Made by a program: the position numbers and the translations under genes. From Priapulus caudatus (Eukaryota; Priapulida; Priapulimorpha; Priapulimorphida; Priapulidae): DNA of 37,187 nucleotides. A model generated the notes under the pieces. The model was given only the letters and a program-made list of their open reading frames with translations, was not told the origin of the DNA and did no database searches. The stretch is from positions 614,435 to 651,621 of the forward strand of contig NW_014577132.1 in assembly GCF_000485595.1 (NCBI RefSeq). Direction: 5' to 3'. Below, piece after piece: positions 14,501 through 23,274 of this stretch. Numbering within the stretch: position 1 is the first letter of the stretch; each line of letters opens with the position of its first letter.

Positions 14501-16290
14501 TCCAAAAGGTATCTCGACACTTACTCTTCCGTGCATGTCAGCAGAAAGTAGATTCATGTTCCTTTCCAAATAATGTCCATAAGAAATGCTAGGTCAGCCC
14601 GCCTGAAACAAAAAATTGTCCAAATTGCTCGTCAGACCATGTCCTCAGAAAATGTCTAAAATCTGCCGCTGTGCCTACTTGAGCCCCTCTCTGCCCTCGG
14701 TCCTTACTGATCCGCTGTGACCTCACATTTCGCACTAAGTGATGGCTGTTTTCGCTACCATGAGGCGATACACCGACTATCAACGAGCCTAGGTTCGAGT
14801 CGTGTTAGATTTGAGCGCGGGCACATTCGCATTTCTCCGCTATACCTAAGCTTAAGAGAGTGGAATGGTGTCGCCTCTCTTTTTACGACCTCTTGACCTT
14901 GACCTTTAACGCCCCAGCTTCGACAGCCCCAACTCGTTTTGACGTAGATCCCCCCTCAATGTGCCGAATATCGTGACCGTACGTCGAGGCGGACTTAGAT
15001 TTTCGTTGGCCAACCTGTTGACCCCCGGACGGATCGGCTGGACGGACGGAGCGGGACGATGACAGCGACAATTCTACAAGCTGCAATCTGAACTAATGTG
15101 CAAGATGAGCATAAAAAACGTTACCGCCGTTGCTAGCTCCACGAAACGGTCATTGCTAAGGGTTAGAATAGCGCCGCGACCAGGCTGTGTGCGAACGGAT
15201 TGTCTATTGTACTTGTAACCCCTAGCCATACCGGTTGTTCTTGGAGCTAGCGTGTAGAAGACCCATCAGACAATGCAGTCCCGATAAGAAACAATCACGG
15301 CACAGCCCTCCGTCCGACATGCGCTACTGCTCGAGAAATAGAGAGAAATTGAGAGAGAGGTGAGAGAGAGAGAGAGAGAGGAGGGGAAGAGAGTGAGAGA
15401 GAGAGAGAGAGCGGTGAGAGAAGGAAGAGCGAGAGAGAGAGACAGAGAGAGAGAGAGAGATGAGAGAGAGAGAGAAGAGAGAGAGAAGGGAGAGGAAGAG
15501 AGAGTAGTGATAGAGTAGGAGGGAGAGAGAGGAGAGGGAGAGAGAGAGAGAGAGCGAGAGAAAAAAGAGAGAAAAGAGAGAGAGAGAGGCACCGCGATGC
15601 GGGGAAACGCTGTGCCAAAAGTGAGAGAGAAAAAAAAGAGAGAGAGAGAGAGAGAAGGAGAGAAAGATCAAAGACAAAGAAAGAGAGAGACAACAAGGAA
15701 GTGAGTGTGAGCAGGAGCGAGAGAGAAGAGGGGAGAGCAGAAGGGAAGTAAGAGAGAGGTGTGAGAGAAACGAGAGAAAGAGAGAGAGAGAGAGAGAGAG
15801 ATAGAGAGAGAGAGTGATCTGAGTCGAGAGAGAAATCGAGAGGCGAGAGAGATGAGTGTGAAATTTCGAGCGAGAGAGAGAGAGATGGGAGAGGGGAGGG
15901 GAGAGAGAGAGCGCGAAGGGAAGAGAAAGAAGAGCGGGAGAGCGAAAGAGAAAGAATGAGAGAGACAACGAGGGAGAGCAAACGCGGCGATGGGAGGGTG
16001 CTCTTGATTCGTTTGCCAGTGAGTTTAGCATCAGAACACCTGCCGTAAGGTGAGCGCTGTCGCTCTGCGGCGCTTGTCTATTTCATTGTGATGTCTCTCA
16101 GCAGTGTATGTAATTATAGAAATTGTGAATTAATAATCATGAGGATAAAAGTTATTGTAAATAATATGGCTTGTCCATAACTACTTGGTAATAAATTGTG
16201 GTTACTAATTTTCTACAGGAAATGGTAATGAAAGATGAGGAGTGCAGCAGTCAATCCAGTTCAGAAGAAGGGGACATGCCAATAGACTAA
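4953..16290 (+). CDS. Bcl-2-family-like protein resembling BCL2L14 (Bcl-G), 11 coding exons
   Basis: Eleven exons join in frame with GT-AG borders: 4953-5598, 6257-6441, 6734-6923, 7148-7300, 7550-7749, 8243-8428, 9444-9576, 10097-10188, 10519-10599, 11120-11296 and 16219-16290. They total 2115 nt, or 704 aa plus TAA. Residues 1-450 look disordered and rich in Ser, Pro and charge. A KSSKKWPLTALF patch in exon 1 recalls the KKSSWKAFF patch I remember from human Bcl-G. From about residue 495 the chain is helical: EIAAKIAAKLEQL, a weak BH3-like IMEQLKSNTM (540-549) without the usual Gly-Asp, a hydrophobic helix LALVFGLTKLALLAV and a BH2-like Gly-Trp-Glu split across exons 10 and 11. No NWGR BH1 motif and no C-terminal membrane anchor are visible, and Bcl-G also lacks both. 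Bcl-2-fold proteins regulate apoptosis, but the role here is inferred only. The first in-frame ATG was taken as start; the ATG at 4968 has a better context. The frame is open upstream to a possible acceptor at 4891, so an earlier coding exon is possible. The exon chain is firmer than the family call. Confidence 0.68.
6257..6441 (+). CDS. Bcl-G-like gene, coding exon 2
   Basis: The TTGCACAG acceptor restores the frame from exon 1 (split Asp codon), and the exon ends in phase 0 at AAT|GTAATA. It encodes about 62 residues of Gly/Met/Ser-rich low-complexity chain followed by an acidic SISDEEAE stretch. No domain is recognised. Confidence 0.6.
6734..6923 (+). CDS. Bcl-G-like gene, coding exon 3
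   Basis: Acceptor TACAG, then phase 0 to phase 1, with a GTGAGT donor. It encodes a strongly basic segment (RKKKSMLSRLKSSFS, then KGKRKFSFYSF) followed by a run of six Glu. The charged tracts suggest a disordered linker or a membrane- or partner-binding patch. Confidence 0.65.
7148..7300 (+). CDS. Bcl-G-like gene, coding exon 4
   Basis: Acceptor TATAG at 7147. The donor GTGGGT at 7301 was chosen because it alone gives the phase needed by exon 5; a nearby GTGTCC at 7305 does not. It encodes an acidic, Ser-rich linker (VIPDVESDDELVVADGSS). The 3' boundary is the least certain in the gene. Confidence 0.55.
7550..7749 (+). CDS. Bcl-G-like gene, coding exon 5
   Basis: Acceptor GTTTTACAG and a donor after CGG-CTG (GTAACC). 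It encodes a Pro-rich segment (APPGTPTRPAGF), then an acidic LLDDDGLDPS stretch and RRERRVSMSSLS, a plausible basophilic kinase site. The frame stays open past the donor, so a longer isoform cannot be excluded. Confidence 0.6.
8243..8428 (+). CDS. Bcl-G-like gene, coding exon 6
   Basis: Exactly 62 codons in phase 0, acceptor TTCTAG and donor CAG|GTGTGA. It starts as a Pro/Ser-rich linker and ends with the first predicted amphipathic helix, EEKCEIAAKIAAKLEQLC. This matches in position a helix that I recall upstream of the BH3 region in vertebrate Bcl-G (from memory, not aligned). Confidence 0.68.
8455..8496. mobile_element. 42-bp perfect palindrome in intron 6, TATCAAGAG family
   Basis: TATCAAGAGCGTATAAAGAAG is followed directly by its exact reverse complement with no loop. 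It starts 26 bp after the exon-6 border and runs into an (AT)n tract (8495-8526). Related termini occur at 32920-33041 and about 34126-34168. Confidence 0.9.
9444..9576 (+). CDS. Bcl-G-like gene, coding exon 7 (BH3-like segment)
   Basis: Acceptor CAATCCAG and donor GTAAGT (consensus). It encodes MYQRIMEQLKSNTM, which has the hydrophobic spacing of a BH3 helix but lacks the conserved Gly-Asp. The tail is a charged, Arg/Ser-rich stretch. Confidence 0.68.
10097..10188 (+). CDS. Bcl-G-like gene, coding exon 8
   Basis: Acceptor CTTTCAG and donor TCG|GTAAGG, with the frame continuous with exon 7 (split Cys). It encodes about 31 residues, including a predicted helix, LEKEICDQINLNIEAV. Confidence 0.65.
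10519..10599 (+). CDS. Bcl-G-like gene, coding exon 9
   Basis: 27 codons, phase 0 on both sides, with a strong pyrimidine tract before TTCAACAG and donor CAG|GTAGGC. It encodes AILDLISNDSYVQFSQTADDQ. The YVQFSQTADDQ portion aligns by eye to a Y-x-x-F-x-x-x-x-D-Q stretch recalled from human Bcl-G. Confidence 0.66.
11120..11296 (+). CDS. Bcl-G-like gene, coding exon 10 (hydrophobic core helix and BH2-like start)
   Basis: 59 codons in phase 0, acceptor ACTTCCAG and donor TGG|GTAAGT. It encodes a long hydrophobic helix (LALVFGLTKLALLAVGIG), then YFTQYIQDKFAEIV and GPEGW. The order hydrophobic helix, Phe-rich helix, Gly-Trp is that of the C-terminal half of the Bcl-2 fold, where Gly-Trp belongs to BH2. 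Confidence 0.75.
12535..12554. repeat. 20-bp perfect palindrome near the fold-back centre
   Basis: GCTTGTCGCGCGCGACAAGC is its own reverse complement. A second short palindrome (GGAGAGACC...TCTCTCTCC) lies just to its left. Both sit in the spacer between the inverted arms. Confidence 0.85.
13635..13659. other. Assembly gap of exactly 25 N
   Basis: 25 undetermined bases. The right-hand sequence (from about 13664) restarts the content of 12638 onward, so the flanks overlap in content across the gap. Confidence 0.99.
14119..14228. repeat. CT-rich simple repeat
   Basis: A mix of CTCTCT and CTCACA present in the second inverted copy and missing at the matching place in the first. Confidence 0.85.
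15340..15985. repeat. GA-rich low-complexity tract in intron 10
   Basis: About 650 bp of almost pure purine (GAGA/GGGA/GAAA), broken only at about 15588-15620 by a GC-containing stretch. The apparent Ser/Leu reading frames on the other strand are artefacts of the repeat. A second GA tract lies at 16399-16460, just past the stop codon. Confidence 0.93.
16219..16290 (+). CDS. Bcl-G-like gene, terminal coding exon 11
   Basis: Acceptor TTTTCTACAG. The exon opens with Glu-Met-Val-Met, completing Trp-Glu of the BH2-like motif across the intron, and ends in an acidic Ser-rich tail (SSSEEGDMPID) and TAA. Because it lies 4.9 kb beyond exon 10, across a poorly assembled intron, its linkage is less certain than that of the other exons. 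Confidence 0.6.
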   Translation, partial: EMVMKDEECSSQSSSEEGDMPID

Positions 16291-17847
16291 ATCTGACAGC
16301 CTGTCTATGCTGCCGATACATTGTAAATTACGTTCAGTAATTTTCTAGCATCTGCATTCCCTATACGTTCCCTGCAATTAGCACCTGGACATTGACAGAG
16401 CGAGAGACAGGGAGGCAGAGAGCGAGAGAGAGAGAGAGAGGCAGAGACAGAGAGAGAGAATGAAGAGTTGCGAAAAGGCGATTGGACCAAGTGTTTTTCT
16501 CGAGGGAATCAAGAAAGCATGGTAATTGGAAAATTCTGTTGAAAGATGGCCAAAGTAACTGAATTGTTACTCCTTTGTTCGTGAATGTCCTTGAAAGTTC
16601 CAAGATTCTTGGCAGGTTACCTACAGCAGCTACCTTATTTACATTTTTGTGTTGTTTTTATTCCTGAAATGAGGGCTGTGAGATGGCATCAGTACATGTA
16701 ATCATAGTTTATTACCAAGTGTTGATATTTCGTCATTCAACACTGCACTTGTAGGTGTGATTTTAATTCAGATGCACAAAGTGCTGCCCCTGAGTGGTAT
16801 ACAGCATATGGGTGGGTGGCACCACTAACCAGTTTTAAATCGATTCATATTTGATTCCAAATTGGAATGAAATTTGTAGTTATAGTTCCAAGCGAATTGT
16901 GATACGCTTGTGGTGCCAAAAGAGACTGATGTCTTGTAAAGGTGCTGGAAGTTCCATATTATTTTATAATAACTTGTCAGTACTTGTTTTCCCGTCCTTG
17001 TCGTGGCTCAATGCTGTCAACTTGTCACGACACTCATTGTACAACTCATTGTGGCTAAGCATAATAATGAGCTGAAATGAGCAGGTGCATGAAATGGAAG
17101 TTGCAGACGAGCAGAAATTTTCTTGTAGGCACTATGTTATTTTAATTGTAAATCCCGTTTTAATAATCATCTATTCAAAGTTTTTCTTTGTACCATGATG
17201 AACCGTAACTGTGTGGATATGCCAGTACACTTTTAACTACCTGCAGTATTAAAATTAACAAGAGGTTTTTATGAACGAGCAGGTTTATTTGAAATGTTAA
17301 TTTTGATGTTACGGTGGTAGCTATATGCTGACGTATCCGTCTATCATTTAGAAATGAATAAAACTACCGAAATGCGTCTCAAGTATGATAGCAATTTAGT
17401 AGAACTGGAGAACAATCTATGAAGAGTGTGTATTTATAAACATCTATTATGTGCGACTGAGCTATAAATACATTTTCTGCTAGTTAGTCCCTTCTAAGCT
17501 TAACCTCATAGATTTATTACCTAACACATCGGTTTCTCTCGTTGATCTGTTTCGTTTGAATCTTTTTCGTAAATGTTTTTTTTCGATTTCCAGAGTTCAC
17601 CTCTTGAAATCTGTTGATTATAGGCTGGATTCCAGGGATTTAGGTTGTTGTGAAACTATTAATGCACCTCCACAGGTTTATGTATTGATGACCCCCCCCC
17701 ACCACGCAACTGGTAATTGATGAGTCTGAAGAGGTTGTCATGGACCAGCAACAACTGTGTGAATTGCTCATGTATTCTAGGAATAGGTGATAGACAGTGG
17801 TGGCAGACGGGAGATCTGAACGACGAACGCGGAGCATTTCGCGGACA
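16291..17847. other. Downstream non-coding region (probable 3' UTR and intergenic)
   Basis: It holds a GA tract near its start and a run of nine C at about 17692-17700. No exon or RNA gene was recognised. Confidence 0.6.
17357..17362 (+). terminator. Possible poly(A) signal of the Bcl-G-like gene
   Basis: AATAAA about 1.07 kb after the stop codon. It is the first clear hexamer noted downstream; the true 3' end is unknown. Confidence 0.3.
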
Positions 17848-18568
17848 TAAAAATTCGCGAAGGCTGCTACAGGGATGTGTGCGTGTGCGCGCGCATTTAC
17901 TCGCTCACAAAATGATTTAATATGTAAATATGCTGGCTAGTAACTAGCGTGCTATGCTTCGTTTCAGTAACGCGATGTGTGCTGTTTGTTACTAGGAACG
18001 AATATTGTTATACAATAATGATGAACACGCTGTGATAAATATTTGACACCCGTTTTCTGTGCATTCTGAACGAAGAGGAAGTTGTGTGTCCCTCGCCATG
18101 TGTTGTCCATGACAAGATACACTGTATAGGCAAGTCTTGTGTTCAGTCTGTTCTTACGTTTACTTACAGATTCTTGTTTTCATGATTACACCACTTGCAT
18201 TTGCAACGAGGTTGTTCGAAGGTATTCTCTTTACAGATGTCTCCCAGCTAGGATTATTTCAATTAACATAATGAAACAAGATCCACTGTTATACACATAG
18301 AAATAATACACTACTCTCTACTTCTCTTCTTTCTTTCTAGTTTAGCGTCTCTATATATTTCTTACTTACACATTACTTGCTCTAATTTGAATTGTCTATG
18401 TGTGGCATCGCATTTGAATGTACATAATTATGCATAGTGATATTAGTTGTGATTGAGATGAATACAGAAATTGACGTGCAATACACGCGCTCATCAATTC
18501 ATGCAGTGAGATTATTTCCAGTGATACCCATACACCTAGTTTTCCATAGACTAGAAATTGAGTGATAT

Positions 18569-18627
18569 GATATTAACAGGAGTAAATAATAATAGATTCT
18601 CTATTATTATTCACTCCTGATATTAAT
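18569..18627. mobile_element. Short palindromic element, ATCAGGAGTGAATAATAG family, copy 2
   Basis: Duplicate of the palindrome at 729-787, carried with the 2.3-kb duplication. Confidence 0.85.
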
Positions 18628-19066
18628 ACGAGGCTTTGCACCACCGTCGTCTGATCTTTGCTTTACACTCGACTTGTGGACATATGTATATTTTGAAATT
18701 CAGTATGTAAATAAAATGATATAAGTTCTAATTACACAACTAATAGTTAACTGATAATTAATCACGATTTTCCAATATTGCACCACACTGCAGCAATACG
18801 AAAGCTGTAAGATATTTACGTACTCTTTTCCAGAAAAAGAGTTCATAAAGACAATCCAAATACATTACATAGTATTTATGTGGATACAGTAACTAAAAGA
18901 ATTGATCGGGTTAACAAGATTTTGAATTAGTCGCCACGATACAATCTTTTTCGCTGGCACACACTTACAAAATAAAAGTAGTTGAGAAGCTAGATCGACA
19001 CCACCAAAAGAATTCATGTAATATATAACACCAGATAGAATTTATTGTACAATACAAGTTACACAT

Positions 19067-19113
19067 GCTATCAGGAGTAAATAATAGAGATCTCTATTAT
19101 TCACTCCGGATGC
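19067..19113. mobile_element. Short palindromic element, ATCAGGAGTGAATAATAG family, copy 3
   Basis: GCTATCAGGAGTAAATAATA, then AGAGATCTCT in the centre, then the complement to GGATGC. It sits in the segment inserted into duplication copy 2, in sequence unrelated to copies 1 and 2. Confidence 0.85.
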
Positions 19114-20837
19114 TATCATCCTTGTGATTAAAATAATTTCATTACAGAAAACACTAGAAGCCAATAAACGTATAACATAATATGTAATAACGTAAATAAA
19201 CATGATTTTATGATTGTCGTAATGTAGTAGCAGATAAAAACCACACATCCATCAATTAAGAAATAAAAGAGAAGAGAGCCATTAAGAAAAAACGTACGGA
19301 ATTTATAATATACTCTTGCTATCTATAATATGAAACTTCCAATGATTTCATGTTCATGTGAATACATTGAGTATCTTGATTGTTTTTTTTCAAAACACAC
19401 GTGTGCGCAGTATTATTTTTTGAGTCAGATATTTATGATCGTTATGACGCCCGCATTTGAAATTTAATATGAATGACTACAGGTTTGTCGTTTAAAGATG
19501 CGTAATTCACACAGCTATGACACTGCGAGATTACGGCGGCCAACTCACTCTTACCACACTGGTTAGCATGACCATAGCAAAATTGCTACAAATTTGCCGT
19601 TTAAGAGATGCCATCATAATTCACACAACTATGAACACTAGATTCGCGTCGCCACTTCACTAATTATACAGACCATTAGCCAAAATTGCTACAATGAGTG
19701 TACTGCAACTAACGGTATGACTGTATCCGACAGGGTGTTAGGATAGTTGGTTAACCATTATGCACCATAACATAGCAATTTTCAACACTTCTTCAGAGAT
19801 GTTTTGTCATTAGCACAGCGTAGCGGGCTACCCAGGTATTTAAAGCGTGGTAGATATCGGATGTGCCAAGGCGAGGCTAAGTCAGATTTAGAAGTTGGAA
19901 CCTTGGAAGACACTGCAAAGCTCAGCGTGGAAGCTCCGTTGAATTCCATTGTTTACAGCGATGGTGATCAGATTGGTATAGATTATTCTGTATATATATA
20001 GACAAATATGCATGTTTGCTAGAGAGTCGAGTCCAGCCTAATGAGACACATTCGGTGATACGATTCATCGGATGATTGCTAGCTTGGTCAGAAACATTGC
20101 CATTCTCAGTCAGCCATTGGGCACGCAGTCTATATCAGGTCACTGCGGCGGGGTGAGCAGAAGTGAAAGCTGTGAATGGATGGTCTGAGGTTTCAGCATA
20201 ATGCATACATATGAACAGGGACGCGGACTGGAAGTGCACCGAGTCTTGGGCCTGCACACAATATTGTACTTACTGGCACTGTCGCGAAAGCGGCGAGTTG
20301 ACGATGCATTGACCATTCCGTCATCTTGTCGCGCCGCGTGCTGTATCGTGAGTCAAAATTAGCTTGCGCTCGATGGTTGGCATGGTCGCCACAAAAATTA
20401 TAACGCCTAGATTTGTTATGCGTTCATATATCAAACCATAAGTCCAAAGCGTGAAATGCGGGTATCGCGATTTACATTTAGTTTAAACTGAGCAATCGGC
20501 AACACGGAAGGGTTTACAGGTAATATAGAAATAAATCTCTGCTCCAAATGATAACCGAGCACGCAGCTTTTTGGTTACGTCGATATGTCTTGAATTTATT
20601 GTTTGGAATAGTTCTAGCGAGACAGCCCTATATAAATTAATGAATACACATAAAGGTAGATATGCATCACACATACAAAATAGACACATAGTTAGTAAGC
20701 ACTTATAAGCGTAACACGTTCACTTTTATACAACACGATACAGCAATTAAAACATCAAACAGGACTATCCCTTCGTTTTCATACACCAATAGACACCACG
20801 TCTACACATTAATACTGTAGCACCCAATCCCCCTTAC

Positions 20838-20878
<41 letters not shown>

Positions 20879-21450
20879 CACACCTATTTCTTATACTTTG
20901 GCTGTCTCAATACGACATGTGTCCTCACACGCATTACACGGACATCACGCAAATCAATATGATGAACTTTGGATAAGCAAATGCCGCCTACAGAGAGATG
21001 CGCTCAATGTAGGACAGACGGTAAACGGCAAGCAAGAGTGTAGTGCACAGCGCACTTCCACCCGCTAAAGCTGGCCGAAGTATTTCCCGTGCTCACACAA
21101 CGATAAGAGAAATGTTTTCTTCTAAGCGTTCTGAAGCGGTCAACGGTTGTTATAGAAGAACACAATTCGTTCCTCAGAATCCCCTACCCTGATCATCGCA
21201 GCTTCGAACAGCAGTACTGAAGATCTAAACAACCTCTTCATCTCCTACGGCGTGGCGGAGGAATATTGTGGGCGCTCGTAATCTACGAGGTTTAACTACT
21301 CCACGGCCACGGCTCAATCCCACGACCGTCGGCTGACAGGCTGCCGACGTGCACGTTGATCGCTCTTCAAACATCACATAGCGCAGCGCAGCACGATGAA
21401 CGCCAGTAACAGAGCTTCCCGCACGCGTGCTGAACCTTAAGGGGAGCTTA

Positions 21451-21669
21451 TGTCGGGTTTGCGAGCCGACTCGACTGGAAGCAACTGGATTTCGACCAAC
21501 TCGAAGCGATCGGCAGCGACTAGTTGCGTCCAGTTGCCCACTGTTCTATTCCGAGCAACTAGTGGCGGCCAGTCGCAGGCAGTCGCGTCGCAGTCGACCG
21601 ACCTAAGCACTGCAGTCGCAGTGAATTGCAGCCAGTTGCTTTCAGTCGAGTCGGCTCGCAAGCCCGACA
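21451..21669. mobile_element. MITE-like element, TGTCGGG ends, TA flanks
   Basis: Terminal inverted repeats start TGTCGGG[TC]TTGCGAGCCGA and extend about 40 bp with two mismatches and one indel. Weaker complementarity continues inward, so most of the 219 bp folds back. TA on both sides suggests a 2-bp target duplication. No coding capacity. Confidence 0.8.
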
Positions 21670-22083
21670 TAACTTTAGTTAGAACACAGGGTTTGCTCTA
21701 GTCACTTGGCGCGGGTAGCAAGCATGACTACCACAGTGCAACCATTTCTTCTGTAGTTGCTGAAGCTGACAGAACTGGAAAATGGCATTTAAAAATGCCA
21801 GGACTTTCCAGGGTTTCCAAAGTCCCGCACGAGCCCCGTAATGGGGTCCGATGATCTGATTTCGAAAGTCCGAGGCGACAATTCCTAAAGTCCCACATAT
21901 TTTATTACAAAGACACCGGTCCCGATCACACCGCATGGCAAACAGACATTTATGGCGATGCAGTGCATCATAGGAGAGCCCCCGTGATTCAGTGGTTATA
22001 GCGAGTGGTTCACGTCTACCTTTCAATCCAATCGTCAGTCATCGAATTGAATTTTGTCAAAGCGTAAAAACCTGGGGGTGATA

Positions 22084-22222
22084 CTCCATTAGGAGTGTTC
22101 CCAACTTTAATGTCATTAATGGTCATAATAATATAATAATATATGTATATGGTCATGGTCATATATCAATCATTAATCATTAATCATTAATGATATCAAA
22201 GTTGGGAACACTCCTAATGGAG
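22084..22222. mobile_element. MITE-like element with 25-bp perfect terminal repeats
   Basis: CTCCATTAGGAGTGTTCCCA (plus ACTTT) at 22084-22108 and its exact complement at 22198-22222. The interior is AT-rich with ATTAATCATTAATCATTAAT tandem units. Confidence 0.85.
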
Positions 22223-22733
22223 CGTTAGCCAAACCTGGCTTCCGACAGTGATGACTGTGAAGCCCTCATGGCTCAGATAACCACGTAAAATGGTGGGTCC
22301 GTCTCCAGTAGTCTGGACGTAAAACACTCTGGCAGTGACCACCTTGGCTTCAGTGTCAACAAAGGGGGCTTCAGTGTCAACAAAGGGGTCTCCAGTGACA
22401 CTCTAGGGCTAACTAGTGAATGAGACCTCGGCTTCCTAACCACACGGCTCGTTAGCTGGTAGATTGTGACCAAGTGCTGAAACATGTGGTTGCGGTGTGT
22501 CATCCTCCGTGCTGCGGACAGAATCTCTAACACTATAACGGTTGTCAAAACACGGAAGAAGTTCACACAACACCTAGTCATCTGGTGACAATTACATGAA
22601 AGCGGGGAGGAGGGGGAGGATAATGATCGAGACGGTACCACATGTCGGCGGTGGGGGTGGGGCCATGGGTCAAAGATCAGTGATGCCATGGCAGGTAGGT
22701 GAGAAACCCTCACTCTTCTGCACGTGCCTAAGC

Positions 22734-22801
22734 GCTAGAACTATAGCCCTTCGCTCTGCGACAGCCCTGTGGCAGAGCAAAGGGCTATAGTTCTAGAGCT
22801 A
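22734..22801. mobile_element. Palindromic element with CTAGAACTATAGCCC arms and 13-bp flanking direct repeats
   Basis: GCTAGAACTATAGCCCTT, then CGCTCTGC, a short centre, then GCAGAG and AAGGGCTATAGTTCTAGAGC. It is flanked by identical CACGTGCCTAAGC at 22721-22733 and 22802-22814, which look like a target-site duplication. Confidence 0.75.
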
Positions 22802-23274
22802 CACGTGCCTAAGCAGGGTCGTCGACTCAGTACGGTGTTGATACAGGTGTATGACCCGTAAGTATCCCAGGTGACCTGGCCAGGAGGATTACACAGAGAT
22901 GAAGCGATTGACGATGCACACAGCGAAATCGACGGCCGACCACACCGGTGGGGATGTTCTGTAATTCTACAAAGCAAGTAGCTACTCTGTGAGATGTGCC
23001 AGGAAGTGGGCTCTTTACACAGAAACGTAAAATGCCAGCGTCTCCATATCGAGTTATCAGCGAGCATCTGCATCTAAAACAGTAAAACAGTATCGGGTTC
23101 TCGCAAAAAGACGTTCTGCCAGTTAAGAATCGACATGTCATGGTGGCCAGGGTTCACGTTGCATTAGCACACGTGATCAACGCCTGAGTAGAAAATTTAA
23201 TTGTCTCTCAAACCCCTGTACAATCTCCTTGCAGAATTTGTCAGGTCGACCAGTTCGAACAAAGCAAAACAAGT

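Larger units (their letters stand above)
11412..15115. repeat. Large imperfect inverted repeat (fold-back structure) in intron 10
   Basis: The left arm, about 11412-12480, is matched in reverse complement twice: by about 12770-13634 and by about 13660-15115. The ends read AGCTCATC at left and GATGAGC at right. Landmarks shared by both arms include the run around CTCGACGTACGGTCACGATATTC (11513, and reversed near 14963) and ATCTAAACGGCTCGACTAGG. All copies differ by many 1-2 base indels. No transposase is visible. Confidence 0.75.
17848..20607. repeat. 2.3-kb direct duplication, copy 2, with an insertion and an error-like segment
   Basis: Same orientation as copy 1. About 17848-19001 and 20519-20607 are clean matches. 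About 19002-19340 is an insertion absent from copy 1. About 19345-20510 matches copy 1 but with very frequent single-base insertions and deletions. Confidence 0.92.

Noticed and set aside
15266-16031. Long reading frames rich in Ser, Leu and Pro on the minus strand
   Set aside because: They are translations of a GA-rich simple repeat, open in several frames at once. The same applies at 31381-32093.
17519-17612. Another candidate RRAS2 tail starting FQEV with many Lys on the minus strand
   Set aside because: It also fits the phase, but ends CVR-stop without a CAAX box, has a weak acceptor and lies 9 kb further away.
21980-22050. tRNA-like sequence (GTGATTCAGTGGTTA resembling an A box)
   Set aside because: No B box of GGTTCGAATCC type and no cloverleaf or paired acceptor stem; at most a decayed SINE head.
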